64,000 bases of DNA from Stieleria maiorica (GTDB lineage Bacteria; Planctomycetota; Planctomycetia; Pirellulales; Pirellulaceae): contig NZ_CP036264.1 in NCBI RefSeq assembly GCF_008035925.1, forward strand, positions 1,337,409 to 1,401,408, read 5' to 3'. The translations under genes were made by a program, and so were the position numbers. The notes beneath the pieces were generated by a model. The model did no database searches. It saw only the letters and a program-made list of their open reading frames with translations, and was not told the DNA's origin. This document shows positions 29,283-37,698 of the stretch, piece by piece (position 1 is the first letter of the stretch; every line of letters starts with the position of its first letter).

Positions 29283-30188
29283 ATGAAGATCAAGTGCCCC
29301 GGATGTGCGTCGCTCCTTCAAATCCCCGACTCCGCAGCCGGCAAGGTGGTCAAGTGTAAGTGCGGGAAACAGTTGCGGGCACCTGCGGCGACAGGTGCAG
29401 CGCCGAAAGCAGCCGCCGCGGGCGCGACGGGGCAATCCAGACCGGCCGCCGCGCGTCCGGCGGCCCAGTCTCGACCGCTCGCCGCCCCCGCTCCGGCGGC
29501 CACCGCGGGCCTGTTTGACGAATTGACGGACACCGATTTGGCGCCGGTCAAAGCGGTGCAAGTCCCCGGGGCAAAGAAGGCGGTCAAACCGCCCAGTGCC
29601 AACGCCGCCAAATTGCTCAACGAAGCGATCTCCGGCAGTGACCGGCGTGGCGAAGCGATGCTCATGAAGACCGAAGCCCCCCAGCCGCCCTTCTTGATCT
29701 TCATCGGCCTGATCAACGCTCTCGGGGCGATCTTCTACGGCGGTTTGCTGGTGTTGGTCCTGGGCTTTGTCGATGCCGAGATGCTGGAGGAAATGAGCGG
29801 CGCGATGGGCGATGTCGTGGGCGTCGTCTACTACATCATTGTCGGGATGCTGGGGTTGATGGCGGCCTTGTCGCTGGCGACCAGTATCTGTTGCTTCATC
29901 CGTGGCAAAGTCAGTTGGTACGTCGTTTTGCTCAGCTATGGCTGGGCGCTGGCGTTTCGCATTTTCGAGATCATCGATCAGGCGACGTCGGATGACGTTG
30001 ATTTCAACATCATCAAGGGCGTGGGCAGCTTGTTGATCGGTGCCGGTATTTGGGCCTGGCTGCACGGGGAGAGCGTTCGGGCTTACTACGGAACCGAAGA
30101 GGAGCCGATCTGGCGGATCGCAGTCGTCGATTCGACCGGGTTCCTGGTCGCCGGAGCCCTCGGCGCCGCCGCACTGCTGCTGGGGTAG
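29283..30188 (+). CDS. Zinc-ribbon membrane protein, planctomycete hypothetical
   Basis: 301 aa from ATG 29283. The N-terminus is a short zinc ribbon (IKCPGCASLLQIPDSAAGK, then VVKCKCGKQLRAP; C-x2-C and C-x-C). An Ala/Pro-rich linker (35-75) follows. About four membrane helices come next: FLIFIGLINALGAIFYGGLL, VVGVVYYIIVGMLGLMAALS, WYVVLLSYGWALAFRIFEI and a C-terminal FLVAGALGAAALLLG. Proteins with this ribbon-plus-membrane plan recur in planctomycetes without known function. It is a single gene. ATG 29283 places the ribbon at the extreme N-terminus, as is usual. Confidence 0.8.
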   Translation: MKIKCPGCASLLQIPDSAAGKVVKCKCGKQLRAPAATGAAPKAAAAGATGQSRPAAARPAAQSRPLAAPAPAATAGLFDELTDTDLAPVKAVQVPGAKKAVKPPSANAAKLLNEAISGSDRRGEAMLMKTEAPQPPFLIFIGLINALGAIFYGGLLVLVLGFVDAEMLEEMSGAMGDVVGVVYYIIVGMLGLMAALSLATSICCFIRGKVSWYVVLLSYGWALAFRIFEIIDQATSDDVDFNIIKGVGSLLIGAGIWAWLHGESVRAYYGTEEEPIWRIAVVDSTGFLVAGALGAAALLLG

Positions 30189-30225
30189 GGACACGCGGGA
30201 GAAACTGGTGCTTTGCCGTCGCTAC

Positions 30226-30322
30226 GTTTTCGACTGGGCCGGACAGTCGCCGTCCTCTCCGAGGTCGGCGCGGGGAAAAGCTTCGCTTTTTCGCGCACGC
30301 CGAGTTCGGAGAACACGGCGAC
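30226..30322 (+). repeat. 97-bp hairpin repeat, copy 1 (GTCGCCGT...ACGGCGAC family)
   Basis: A long imperfect hairpin: GTCGCCGTCCTCTCCGAGGT on the left pairs with the GTTCGGAGAACACGGCGAC side on the right. An internal AAAAGC/GCTTTTT arm closes the loop. A reverse-oriented copy lies at 39055-39151. Both are non-coding. Confidence 0.85.
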
Positions 30323-30406
30323 GGTCCAGCTCGAAGGGACGTCGTGCTGGCAATTCGCGTTTCACGCCTTTCTACGCTCCCCCAACCCCGGACGACTCTC
30401 CCAAAT

Positions 30407-31288
30407 TCACCAGACGATCTTGTCGGCGTCAAAAATCGGGCCTTCGACGCAGGTGCGTTTGTAATCCCAGCCGCCGTCGTCCTGCTTGACTTTGGCGACG
30501 CAGGAAAAACAGATGCCGATGCCGCAGGCCATCGGGGTTTCCATCGAGACCTGGCAATCAACGCCTCGCTCCCGACAGACCTCCGCGACCTTTTCCATCA
30601 TGATCTCCGGTCCGCACGTGACGACTCGGATCGAGGCGGGATCGGACAGTTCGTCCAGCCGCGCGGCTAGCACGTCGGGCACCAACGCTTGCTGGCCTGC
30701 CGAACCATCATCGGTGCAAAGCCGGACATCGAATTCGGCCTCGCGAAATTCCGGCACGCCGGCCAGCAGCGATTCGCGGCGGGCGCCGTAGATCAATTCC
30801 ACCTGCTTGGCCCAGCCATTGGCGCGGCCGAAGGACTGGCTGCCGATCGCTTCACGGCCCAACAGCAGCATCGGCGTTTGGCCGATCCCGCCGACCGCCA
30901 TGATCAATCGGTCGCACGCTCGCGCGTTGAATCCATTGCCCAGCGGCCCCCACAAGCTGACTTTGGTTCCCAGCGGGCTTTCGGCACAGGCCGTCGTGAA
31001 GGTGCCTTTCTTCAGATAGATCAGATCGATGTAGGTCGGCTTGCCGTCCTGGTCGGGCAACACGTCCCAGATCGCCAGCGCGCGTCCGATCAGCGGGGCG
31101 TCGACACCGGCCAGACGGATCATCACGAATTGGCCGGGAACGGCGATCGAGGCGATCGCCGGCGCGGAGACACGCAACCGATACGTCGCCTCGGCGATCC
31201 GTTCATTTTGCTCCAGCACCGTTTCGTGTTGGACCATCCGGTCGGCGTAAAAATCGGCGTGCAGAGGGGAGGTGTGCAGTGCGGACAT
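30407..31288 (-). CDS. pyrK: PyrK-like dihydroorotate dehydrogenase electron-transfer subunit
   Basis: 293 aa from ATG 31288. It has an FNR-like FAD domain (GQFVMIRLAG, RALAIWDV), an NAD domain (MAVGGIGQTPMLLLGRE) and a C-terminal [2Fe-2S] motif CGIGICFSC with a final Cys in RTC. This matches PyrK, which passes electrons from dihydroorotate dehydrogenase B to NAD+. No pyrD lies next to it, so another FNR-type reductase role cannot be excluded. The frame continues 80 codons upstream through a palindromic repeat; that extension is spurious. Confidence 0.8.
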   Translation of the reverse strand: MSALHTSPLHADFYADRMVQHETVLEQNERIAEATYRLRVSAPAIASIAVPGQFVMIRLAGVDAPLIGRALAIWDVLPDQDGKPTYIDLIYLKKGTFTTACAESPLGTKVSLWGPLGNGFNARACDRLIMAVGGIGQTPMLLLGREAIGSQSFGRANGWAKQVELIYGARRESLLAGVPEFREAEFDVRLCTDDGSAGQQALVPDVLAARLDELSDPASIRVVTCGPEIMMEKVAEVCRERGVDCQVSMETPMACGIGICFSCVAKVKQDDGGWDYKRTCVEGPIFDADKIVW

Positions 31289-31666
31289 GGGCCCGTGAAG
31301 ATCGTTGGCGGAAGTTTGTTCGTCGACGCGTCTAGCGTAGGAGATCCGACCGGTTTGGCCAACCGATCGTAGCGGAAGCCGCGGAGGCTTTCGCCGCTGC
31401 GTGCCGCGGGGATCAAAGTTCTTGGCAGCCTGTTGATTTATCCGACTCCACGCTCCTATTGCTAGCCCGACGCGTGAGCGAGGGGCCACGTGGCGTCCCT
31501 CGCTCACGCGTCGGGCTGGCATGATCACATCGACTTCGGGACCTTGATCGAATCAACCGGCTGTTGGCGAGTGCCGCGATGGGCACCGCCGCCTCCGGGT
31601 CTGGTAATCTATACGACCGCTCCCACCTCCCCACTCCGACCACCCACCTCCCGAGACCCCACCACC
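31289..31666. other. Divergent intergenic region holding a PARRVSEG-type palindrome
   Basis: 378 bases between divergent genes. It contains a GTAGCGGAAGCCGCGGAGGC segment near 31370, related to 41620-41643, and the palindrome at 31461-31520. No gene is supported. Confidence 0.5.
31461..31520. repeat. Palindromic repeat, copy 1 (CCCGACGCGTGAGCGAGGGG family)
   Basis: Nearly perfect hairpin: GCTAGCCCGACGCGTGAGCG pairs with CGCTCACGCGTCGGGCTGGC. The loop is about 12 bases. Other copies are at 44211-44272 and 54507-54570. Confidence 0.92.
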
Positions 31667-33805
31667 ATGACGCGTCTGCTCGCTGGTTCCCTCGCGTTCT
31701 TGATCGTTGCCATCTCCGGGGCAACGTCCTCGGCCCAAACCGAGAAACTTAAAACACTCAACGATCACTTCCCGTTCTCCGTTCCCCAGAGCGTCCAGGC
31801 TTGGGACGAGCGATCCGAATCACTGCGTCGTCGCGTGTTGGTCGCCACCGGGCTATGGCCGATGCCGGACAAAACACCGCTGTCGCCGGTGCTGCACGGC
31901 AATGTCCATCGCGACGGGTTTACCGTGGAAAAGGTCTACTTCCAGTCGCTGCCGGGCCACTATGTCACCGGAATGTTGTTCCGCCCCGCCGCCGATAATT
32001 CCCTTGGCCTGGTCGACGGCAAGCGTCCCGCCGTGCTGTCGCCCCACGGTCACGGCGGCCGGACGATGCGGCTGAGCGACGCCGAACTGGCCAAACAACT
32101 CGAATCCGGTGGCGAGATTTTTGAGAACTCCGGACGCTACCCCAAGCTTGCTCGCTGTGCCCACCTGGCGCGGATGGGGTGCGTCACATTGATCTTTGAC
32201 ATGCTCGGCTACGCGGACTCACAACAGATCGATTATCAAACCGCCCATCGTCATGCCAATCCGCGGCCGGAAGAGGCAGATCGCCAGGCCCCTTGTCTGT
32301 TCGGCATCGACGCGGATCTGAATCTGCAATCGGTCATGGGATTGCAAACATGGAACGCGATCCGGGCACTCGATTTCTTGGCCGAGCTGCCCGACGTCGA
32401 CCCGGAGCGTTTGGGCGTGACCGGCGGCAGCGGCGGAGGAACTCAAACGATCTTGTTGGGCGCCATCGATCCGCGGATCAAGGTCGGGTTTCCCAACGGG
32501 ATGGTGTCGACGTCGATGCAAGGCGGGTGTTACTGCGAGAACTGTAACTACCTGCGGATCGGGACCGGCAACGTCGAACTGGCGGCGCTGTTCGCGCCCA
32601 AGCCCCAAGGCATGACGGCGGCCAACGACTGGACCAAGGCGATGTTGGATGACGGTTATCCCGAGTTGCAAGAACTGTATGCCATGTTGGGCGCACCGGA
32701 AAACGTGATGTGCGGTGACGTGCTGAGGTTTCCGCACAATTACAACTACGTCACCCGTTCGATGATGTATCCCTGGATGGCCAAGCACCTGGGGTTGCCC
32801 GACGATGTGCCGTTGGTCGAAACGGATTTCCAGCCGCTGACCGAAGCCGACATGAAGGTTTGGAACGACGAACATCCCGCACCGACCGATGTCGGGATTC
32901 CACATGAACGCAAGGTGCTGGCGTGGTGGAAGGATCAAAGTGACCGAAAGCTCGACGCGTTGATCCCCGATCGATCGGCCGAAGGAGAGGCTGCAAATCA
33001 GCAACTGGCCGAGTATCGTCGCGTGGTCGGCGGGGCTTGGAACGTGATCTTTGATCGGTCCCTGCCGGCGGCCCAAGCGTTGCACGTCACCGAATTGGAT
33101 TCAGGCACCGACTCTGAAGTCACCCGCTATCGCATCGAGCATCGCGACTGGAAGACCGTGGTCGACTTCGATGTGATTTCTGGATCGTCCCCAAACGCGA
33201 ATGGTCACGTGGTGGCGCCCGTGACGTTCGCTCGCAATGCGGCACAGCAGGATGCATCACAGCGAGATGCAATCGCAAAATCGGTTGCCGCCAAGGGGAC
33301 CGCTGGCGCGACGGTGGTCGTTTACCTGGCCCCGTCGATCGGACGCGTCAAAGACTCGATGGAAAGTGAACACCAGCAACCCTTGATCGCCGATGATCGC
33401 AGCTACTCTGGTCTGACGTTCGGCTACAACCGACCGCTCGCCGTCAAGCGATTCGAGCAATTGTTGTGCGTGTTGGCGCACCTGCATCACGCCGAGCCCG
33501 AAGGGGCGTTGTCGATTGTTGCCGATGAATCGAGCTGCATCAGCAGCGCCGCCGCTGCGGTGGTCGCCGGCGATGCGGTCGACCGACTTGATCTGGAAAG
33601 CCGCGGGTTTCGCATCAGCCGCGTTTCTGATTACAGCGACCAGCACTTTGTGCCCGGCGCGGCCAAGTACTTTGATCTGCCAGGGTTGTTGTCACTGCGG
33701 GCACCGGCCGCGCTGAAGATCCGGGGCGAAACGGATCACGCGATGGAGCTGGTCAAAAAAGTCTACGCAGCTTCCGGGGCGGGAGACCGTTTAATGTTGG
33801 AGTGA
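31667..33805 (+). CDS. Secreted alpha/beta-hydrolase, acetyl-xylan-esterase-like
   Basis: 712 aa from ATG 31667. A signal peptide (1-23, ending TSSAQ) is followed by an alpha/beta-hydrolase region (about 95-330): PAVLSPHGHGG (oxyanion side), VTLIFDMLGYADS, and the nucleophile elbow GVTGGSGGGTQT with the presumed serine. A Cys-rich stretch GGCYCENCNYLRIG is unusual. The C-terminal 250 residues are poorly recognised. Related large secreted esterases in planctomycetes are tied to polysaccharide deacetylation; here substrate is unknown. Transcribed alone, divergent from the pyrK-like gene and convergent with mptG. Confidence 0.82.
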   Translation: MTRLLAGSLAFLIVAISGATSSAQTEKLKTLNDHFPFSVPQSVQAWDERSESLRRRVLVATGLWPMPDKTPLSPVLHGNVHRDGFTVEKVYFQSLPGHYVTGMLFRPAADNSLGLVDGKRPAVLSPHGHGGRTMRLSDAELAKQLESGGEIFENSGRYPKLARCAHLARMGCVTLIFDMLGYADSQQIDYQTAHRHANPRPEEADRQAPCLFGIDADLNLQSVMGLQTWNAIRALDFLAELPDVDPERLGVTGGSGGGTQTILLGAIDPRIKVGFPNGMVSTSMQGGCYCENCNYLRIGTGNVELAALFAPKPQGMTAANDWTKAMLDDGYPELQELYAMLGAPENVMCGDVLRFPHNYNYVTRSMMYPWMAKHLGLPDDVPLVETDFQPLTEADMKVWNDEHPAPTDVGIPHERKVLAWWKDQSDRKLDALIPDRSAEGEAANQQLAEYRRVVGGAWNVIFDRSLPAAQALHVTELDSGTDSEVTRYRIEHRDWKTVVDFDVISGSSPNANGHVVAPVTFARNAAQQDASQRDAIAKSVAAKGTAGATVVVYLAPSIGRVKDSMESEHQQPLIADDRSYSGLTFGYNRPLAVKRFEQLLCVLAHLHHAEPEGALSIVADESSCISSAAAAVVAGDAVDRLDLESRGFRISRVSDYSDQHFVPGAAKYFDLPGLLSLRAPAALKIRGETDHAMELVKKVYAASGAGDRLMLE

Positions 33806-33849
33806 GGTGTGGCCAGTCCGCCGAGACAGGGGGCCGTGGTAGGTGGATT

Positions 33850-33935
33850 GGTAGGAAGATTCTTGGGTAAGAAAATTAGTTCCATTGAATGAATCGAGCA
33901 TCTCATCATTTTCTTACCCCTGAAATCTTCTTACC
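33850..33935. repeat. Inverted repeat between convergent genes (GGTAAGAAAAT motif)
   Basis: The left arm 33850-33876 (GGTAGGAAGATTCTTGGGTA, AGAAAAT) matches the reverse complement of 33908-33935 (GGTAAGAAGATTTCAGGGGT, AAGAAAAT) with a few mismatches. It lies between convergent genes, so it may terminate both. Confidence 0.75.
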
Positions 33936-33970
33936 AGATTTCCGCAACGTCGCGTGAATCGGATCGACCG

Positions 33971-34930
33971 CTACCCCCTGACCACCGTTCGCCCGCTGTC
34001 TTTGATACGAGCGATTTGGATGTCGATTGACGGGTCAGCAAACTGATCGGCCAGTCGTGCAGCGGCCGATTCGTCTTCGCACCAGACGAACACGCCCGGT
34101 CCCCAGCTGCTTTGTCCCACACCGATCGCGCCGGCACTCTGAAGCGATGCGACCAGCTCCGTGACCCAGCGGCCGTTGTATGGGCCGCCTTGCGTTGCGG
34201 CGAACATCATGCCGCTGGTGTAGTTGTAGCTTTCAATCGCGCGGGCAAAGTCGGTGAAGTTGCCGGCCCGGGCGGCAGGCAAGATGTCGTCGTTGATCAG
34301 CCCTCGCAACAATTCGCGATGACAATGATCGGAGTCCTCTGATGATCCGGATTGCAGCTTGGCAAAGTGATCGGATTCCTGTTTGCCATGAACCGTCTGT
34401 GTCATGTTGCTGGGGCTAAGTGTTACCAGCCGCCACGACGGTGGCAATTCGATGCGCTGTCGAATCGGGTTCAGTGCTCCTCCGTCGTCGTCGCCGGTTT
34501 CAAAGATCATTCCGCCGCCGAAGAACCCGTGGACTCCGACCGCCGAACGTTTGCCGCGGTCGGCGATCTGGACGGCGAGCGTTTCATGGGACATCGCGAG
34601 CCCGGTGAACTGACGCAAGCCGTCGGCGATGGCGAGTGAAAGTTGTGTGCCACTGCCGAATCCCCGATGCGGTGGCGCGGCGTTGATGACATCGACGGCG
34701 ACGGCCGGCAAGGTCGCTTGCCCGATGAATCGGCTGAAACGTTCGGCGATCCGGCCAATGCGTTGCGCGTCACCGCGTCGGACGTTCCACTGGTCGGCCG
34801 GTGAGAGTTCGACGATGGTCGCCGGTTGATCGATCATCGCACCGAGCCCGCCGAACGGCGGCGCGGTGTCCAGCAATCCGAAATGCAATCGCGCTCCGGT
34901 TTCGATTCGAATCTGTTTCGGCGTTTCCAT
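33971..34930 (-). CDS. mptG: Beta-ribofuranosylaminobenzene 5'-phosphate synthase
   Basis: 319 aa from ATG 34930, or 320 from GTG 34933. A GHMP-type fold is seen: RIETGARLHFGLLDTAPPFG at the N-terminus, then PPHRGFGSGTQLSLAIADGL, and GVHGFFGGGMIFE, GAIGVGQSSWGPGVFVW near the end. The enzyme condenses p-aminobenzoate with PRPP in the first committed step to the arylamine side chain of tetrahydromethanopterin, a C1 carrier that planctomycetes possess. It overlaps the DUF447 stop (TGATG). The operon also contains pabA, which feeds p-aminobenzoate synthesis, supporting the assignment. Confidence 0.9.
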   Translation of the reverse strand: METPKQIRIETGARLHFGLLDTAPPFGGLGAMIDQPATIVELSPADQWNVRRGDAQRIGRIAERFSRFIGQATLPAVAVDVINAAPPHRGFGSGTQLSLAIADGLRQFTGLAMSHETLAVQIADRGKRSAVGVHGFFGGGMIFETGDDDGGALNPIRQRIELPPSWRLVTLSPSNMTQTVHGKQESDHFAKLQSGSSEDSDHCHRELLRGLINDDILPAARAGNFTDFARAIESYNYTSGMMFAATQGGPYNGRWVTELVASLQSAGAIGVGQSSWGPGVFVWCEDESAAARLADQFADPSIDIQIARIKDSGRTVVRG

Positions 34931-35547
34931 CACGCCGTTCCTGTCGGGGCGTGCGGATCGATCCGCTGCAGGATGACGGCGGTCAATTCGTCAAAGGCGT
35001 CCCGTTCGGCGCTGCCGGCCGTTTTGTCGACCAGGGGGCGCAGCGCATCCAGCTGCGATCGGACTTCCGCCGGCGAGATCAGATGGGTTCGGGTCGCCAA
35101 GATCGCCGCTTCGATGACCGCATGTTTGGCTCGATTGAAACCGAAAAACGGTACGACGATCGCCGAGTCGACCACGCGGCAGGGCATCTCGTACCGCGGC
35201 GGCGAATCGACGACCGAAGTCACTTCGACGGCGAACCAGCGATGGCAATGGTCCAAGATCGCCCAGCGGCCACAATCCGACCGGTGCAGCGGAGACGATC
35301 GATCGTCCAGCCGACTGACCGCCGCCTTGGCAAACAACGCGGCGTCGTCGGTGACGTGAATGGTCGCGTGGCGGGTGGCGCGGAGATTTTCAAACGTGCG
35401 CGACCCTTCGAAGGGGCGGAGCACAAAACCGGGGTCGGCCGGTCCGGCGGTTCGCATCGCTTCGGGATGCGTTAGCACCGGGCCCATCGGCGCCAGGTTG
35501 ACTCGGCCGTCTTCGCCGATCGTCGTGACGATTGATTCCAGGATCAC
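34930..35547 (-). CDS. DUF447 family protein (H4MPT-gene associated)
   Basis: 205 aa; the start is GTG 35547. The N-terminus MILESIVTTIGEDGRVNLAP, then FVLRPFEGSRTFENLRATR and AVVVPFFGFN-like GFNRAKHAVIEAAILATRTH are typical of DUF447, a family with an FMN-binding split-barrel look that recurs among tetrahydromethanopterin genes in methylotrophs and planctomycetes. Its exact reaction is unknown to me. It is coupled to mptG (1-base overlap) and lies 28 bases after pabA. Confidence 0.85.
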   Translation of the reverse strand: MILESIVTTIGEDGRVNLAPMGPVLTHPEAMRTAGPADPGFVLRPFEGSRTFENLRATRHATIHVTDDAALFAKAAVSRLDDRSSPLHRSDCGRWAILDHCHRWFAVEVTSVVDSPPRYEMPCRVVDSAIVVPFFGFNRAKHAVIEAAILATRTHLISPAEVRSQLDALRPLVDKTAGSAERDAFDELTAVILQRIDPHAPTGTA

Positions 35548-35550
35548 GCT

Positions 35551-35580
35551 GTTGGTTGGGTCAGAGTTGGTTAGGTCAGA
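35551..35580. repeat. 15-bp tandem duplication spanning the pabA stop
   Basis: GTTGGTTGGGTCAGA is followed directly by GTTGGTTAGGTCAGA. The second unit contains the pabA stop (TCA on this strand, 35576-35578). Confidence 0.85.
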
Positions 35581-36154
35581 GACGGTTGTTGGTCAGGGAG
35601 GCGAAGTTTCGAATGATTCGGTGGCCTTCGTCGCAGAGGATCGATTCGGGGTGAAATTGCACGCCGAAGACCGGTCGCTGGCGGTGTCGCAGCCCCATCA
35701 CGGATCCGTCGTCGCTGCAGGTGGCGGTGACTTTCAGGCAGTCCGGCAGGTTTTCTGGCGAGACGACGAGGGAATGATAACGCGCGACGTCCATCGGACT
35801 GGGGCAATCGCGGAACAGGTCCTCGCCGTCGTGAGTGATCGAGCTGGCCATCCCGTGCCGGGGCTCGTTGCGAACGATTTGGCCGCCAAATGCCGCCCCG
35901 ATCGCTTGATGCCCCAGGCAGACGCCCAGGATCGGCAGCTGCCCCGGCGCCTGGCGGATCAGGTCGATGCAACAGCCGGCCTCGGCCGGCCCGTGGGGGC
36001 CTGGTGACAGCACGATCGCTTGGGGGGCCAGCTCAATCGCCTGGCCGGCCGTGATCTGGTTGCTGCGAATCACCCGGGTCTCCGCCCCGGTAAGGCGAAA
36101 ATAGCGTGCCAAGTTGTGGACAAAGGAGTCCTGATTGTCCAACAGCAGAATCAT
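35576..36154 (-). CDS. pabA: Glutamine amidotransferase PabA/TrpG
   Basis: 192 aa. It shows N-terminal DNQDSFVHNLARYF, the oxyanion loop VLSPGPHGPAEAG, the nucleophile C79 in LGVCLGHQAIG, and the His/Glu pair in VQFHPES. It supplies ammonia from glutamine to a PabB- or TrpE-type synthase acting on chorismate; that partner is not in the window. Sequence alone does not separate PabA from TrpG, but its place at the head of an operon with DUF447 and the p-aminobenzoate-using MptG favours PabA. It is divergent from the aldolase gene, with 92 bases between them. Confidence 0.9.
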   Translation of the reverse strand: MILLLDNQDSFVHNLARYFRLTGAETRVIRSNQITAGQAIELAPQAIVLSPGPHGPAEAGCCIDLIRQAPGQLPILGVCLGHQAIGAAFGGQIVRNEPRHGMASSITHDGEDLFRDCPSPMDVARYHSLVVSPENLPDCLKVTATCSDDGSVMGLRHRQRPVFGVQFHPESILCDEGHRIIRNFASLTNNRL

Positions 36155-36246
36155 GATCCCCCGCCCTTGCGGTCAGGTGCCACGCAGCGATAATTCCCGA
36201 CAAAACACTGACCCCCGACTCTCATTTTACCCCAAGGTAGCTGATC

Positions 36247-37257
36247 ATGGCATTGGTTCCTCTTCGCGTTGTGCTCGACCACGCCGCAGAAAACGATTAC
36301 GGCGTTGCGGCATTCAACGTCAACAATATGGAACAGATCCAGGCGATCATGGAAGCCGCCGAAGAAACCGATTCGCCCGTGATCATCCAAGCATCACGCG
36401 GTGCACGCGCTTACACGCAGGACGCCTACCTGCGACACCTGATGGTTGCGGCGACCGAATTGTACCCGCACATCCCGATCGTCATGCACCAAGACCATGG
36501 CAACAGCCCCGAGACCTGTAAATCGGCGATCGAGAACGGTTTCACCAGTGTGATGATGGACGGCTCGCTGGAAGAAGACGGAAAGACTCCTGCCGATTAC
36601 GAATACAACGCCCGCGTGACCAAGGCCGTTGTCGAAATGGCACACGCCAAGAACGTCAGCGTCGAAGGCGAACTGGGGTGTCTGGGATCGCTGGAAAGCG
36701 GCGAAGGCGAACAGGAAGACGGCCACGGTGCGGTCGGTGAACTGACCCACGACCAATTGCTGACCGATCCCGACGAAGCCCAACGGTTCGTCGAAGAAAC
36801 CGGCGTCGACGCCCTGGCCGTCGCCATCGGCACCAGCCACGGTGCGTACAAGTTCACCAAAAAGCCGACCGGCGAAGTGCTGGCGATGTCGCGGATCGAA
36901 GCAATCCACGCCAAATTGCCCAACACCCACCTGGTCATGCACGGCAGCAGCAGCGTCCCGCAAGAATTGCAGGACATCATCAACCAGTACGGCGGCCAGA
37001 TGAAGCAAACCTACGGCGTGCCGGTCGAAGAGATCCAGCGTGGGATCAAGAGCGGTGTTCGCAAGATCAACGTCGACACCGATTGCCGCATGGCGATCAC
37101 CGGCGCGATCCGCAAGGTGTTCGCCGAAGACCCGTCGGCGTTCGACCCGCGTGCCTACCTGAAACCCGCTCGTACCGCGATGAAGGACGTCTGCGTCGCT
37201 CGCATGACCGCGTTCGGGCAAGCCGGCAACGGAGCCAAACTCCGCGCGACCCTGTAG
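36247..37257 (+). CDS. fba: Class II fructose-1,6-bisphosphate aldolase
   Basis: 336 aa. [20 protein letters not shown] at the N-terminus, [20 protein letters not shown] with the zinc/catalytic His and Asp, [28 protein letters not shown] and HGSSSVPQE, then [11 protein letters not shown] form the complete class II set, closest to the CbbA/long-type subfamily. It cleaves fructose 1,6-bisphosphate in glycolysis or works in reverse. A single gene, upstream of a repeat-rich gap. Confidence 0.96.
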   Translation: MALVPLRVVLDHAAENDYGVAAFNVNNMEQIQAIMEAAEETDSPVIIQASRGARAYTQDAYLRHLMVAATELYPHIPIVMHQDHGNSPETCKSAIENGFTSVMMDGSLEEDGKTPADYEYNARVTKAVVEMAHAKNVSVEGELGCLGSLESGEGEQEDGHGAVGELTHDQLLTDPDEAQRFVEETGVDALAVAIGTSHGAYKFTKKPTGEVLAMSRIEAIHAKLPNTHLVMHGSSSVPQELQDIINQYGGQMKQTYGVPVEEIQRGIKSGVRKINVDTDCRMAITGAIRKVFAEDPSAFDPRAYLKPARTAMKDVCVARMTAFGQAGNGAKLRATL

Positions 37258-37280
37258 GGGGGAGCTGGGGATTTTCGCTT

Positions 37281-37357
37281 GGTTTTGAGGGTAGTGGACG
37301 AGGCGACGAGTCCATTCGGATTGCCAACCGCGGGGACTCCTCGCGTCGTCCACTACC
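37281..37357 (+). repeat. Hairpin repeat, copy 2 (TAGTGGACGAGGCGACGAGT family)
   Basis: GTAGTGGACGAGGCGACGAG pairs with CTCGCGTCGTCCACTAC. The copy is nearly identical to 21331-21406. Confidence 0.88.
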
Positions 37358-37403
37358 GATGCGAGCGATTTCTCTGGTGCAGCCCTCTCTGGCTATTTCA
37401 CTA

Positions 37404-37427
37404 TGCTGCGGAATTCATTCCGCAGCA
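37404..37427. repeat. Perfect 11-bp palindrome with EcoRI-like core
   Basis: TGCTGCGGAAT, two spacer bases TC, then ATTCCGCAGCA. Exact inverted symmetry over 24 bases. Confidence 0.85.
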
Positions 37428-37521
37428 CTTGCCCAAAGGGCATACACATCCATAGCCTGGGGTCAGGGAACGAGCGCAGCGAAGTGACCGCAACCCCAGG
37501 AAAGAAAGCCCATCTTCTCCC

Positions 37522-37574
37522 CCCCCGCTTTCGATCGGCCGGCGGCAAAGCCGCCGGCCGATCGAAAGCGGGGG
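37522..37574. repeat. Perfect 25-bp-stem hairpin with AAA loop
   Basis: The left arm 37522-37546 (CCCCCGCTTTCGATCGGCCG, GCGGC) is exactly complementary to the right arm 37550-37574. There is no T tract, so it is not a classic terminator. It lies between convergent genes. Confidence 0.92.
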
Positions 37575-37698
37575 CCGTTTCTTGGTGTGCTGAACCCATC
37601 AGTGATGCAATCGACGTCCAGCGCAAACGCCGTCGCTCCCCGAGGGAGAGAGTAAGGAGATAGGCTGTTTCGTTGGTCTGCGTCTGCGGGCCTCAGCC

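Larger units (their letters stand above)
37258..37698. other. Repeat-filled convergent intergenic region
   Basis: 441 bases between convergent genes. It holds three palindromes (37281-37357, 37404-37427, 37522-37574) and no supported gene. Confidence 0.6.

Noticed and set aside
37522-37574. Intrinsic terminator
   Set aside because: The stem is perfect but no T tract follows on either strand, so it is listed as a repeat rather than as a terminator.
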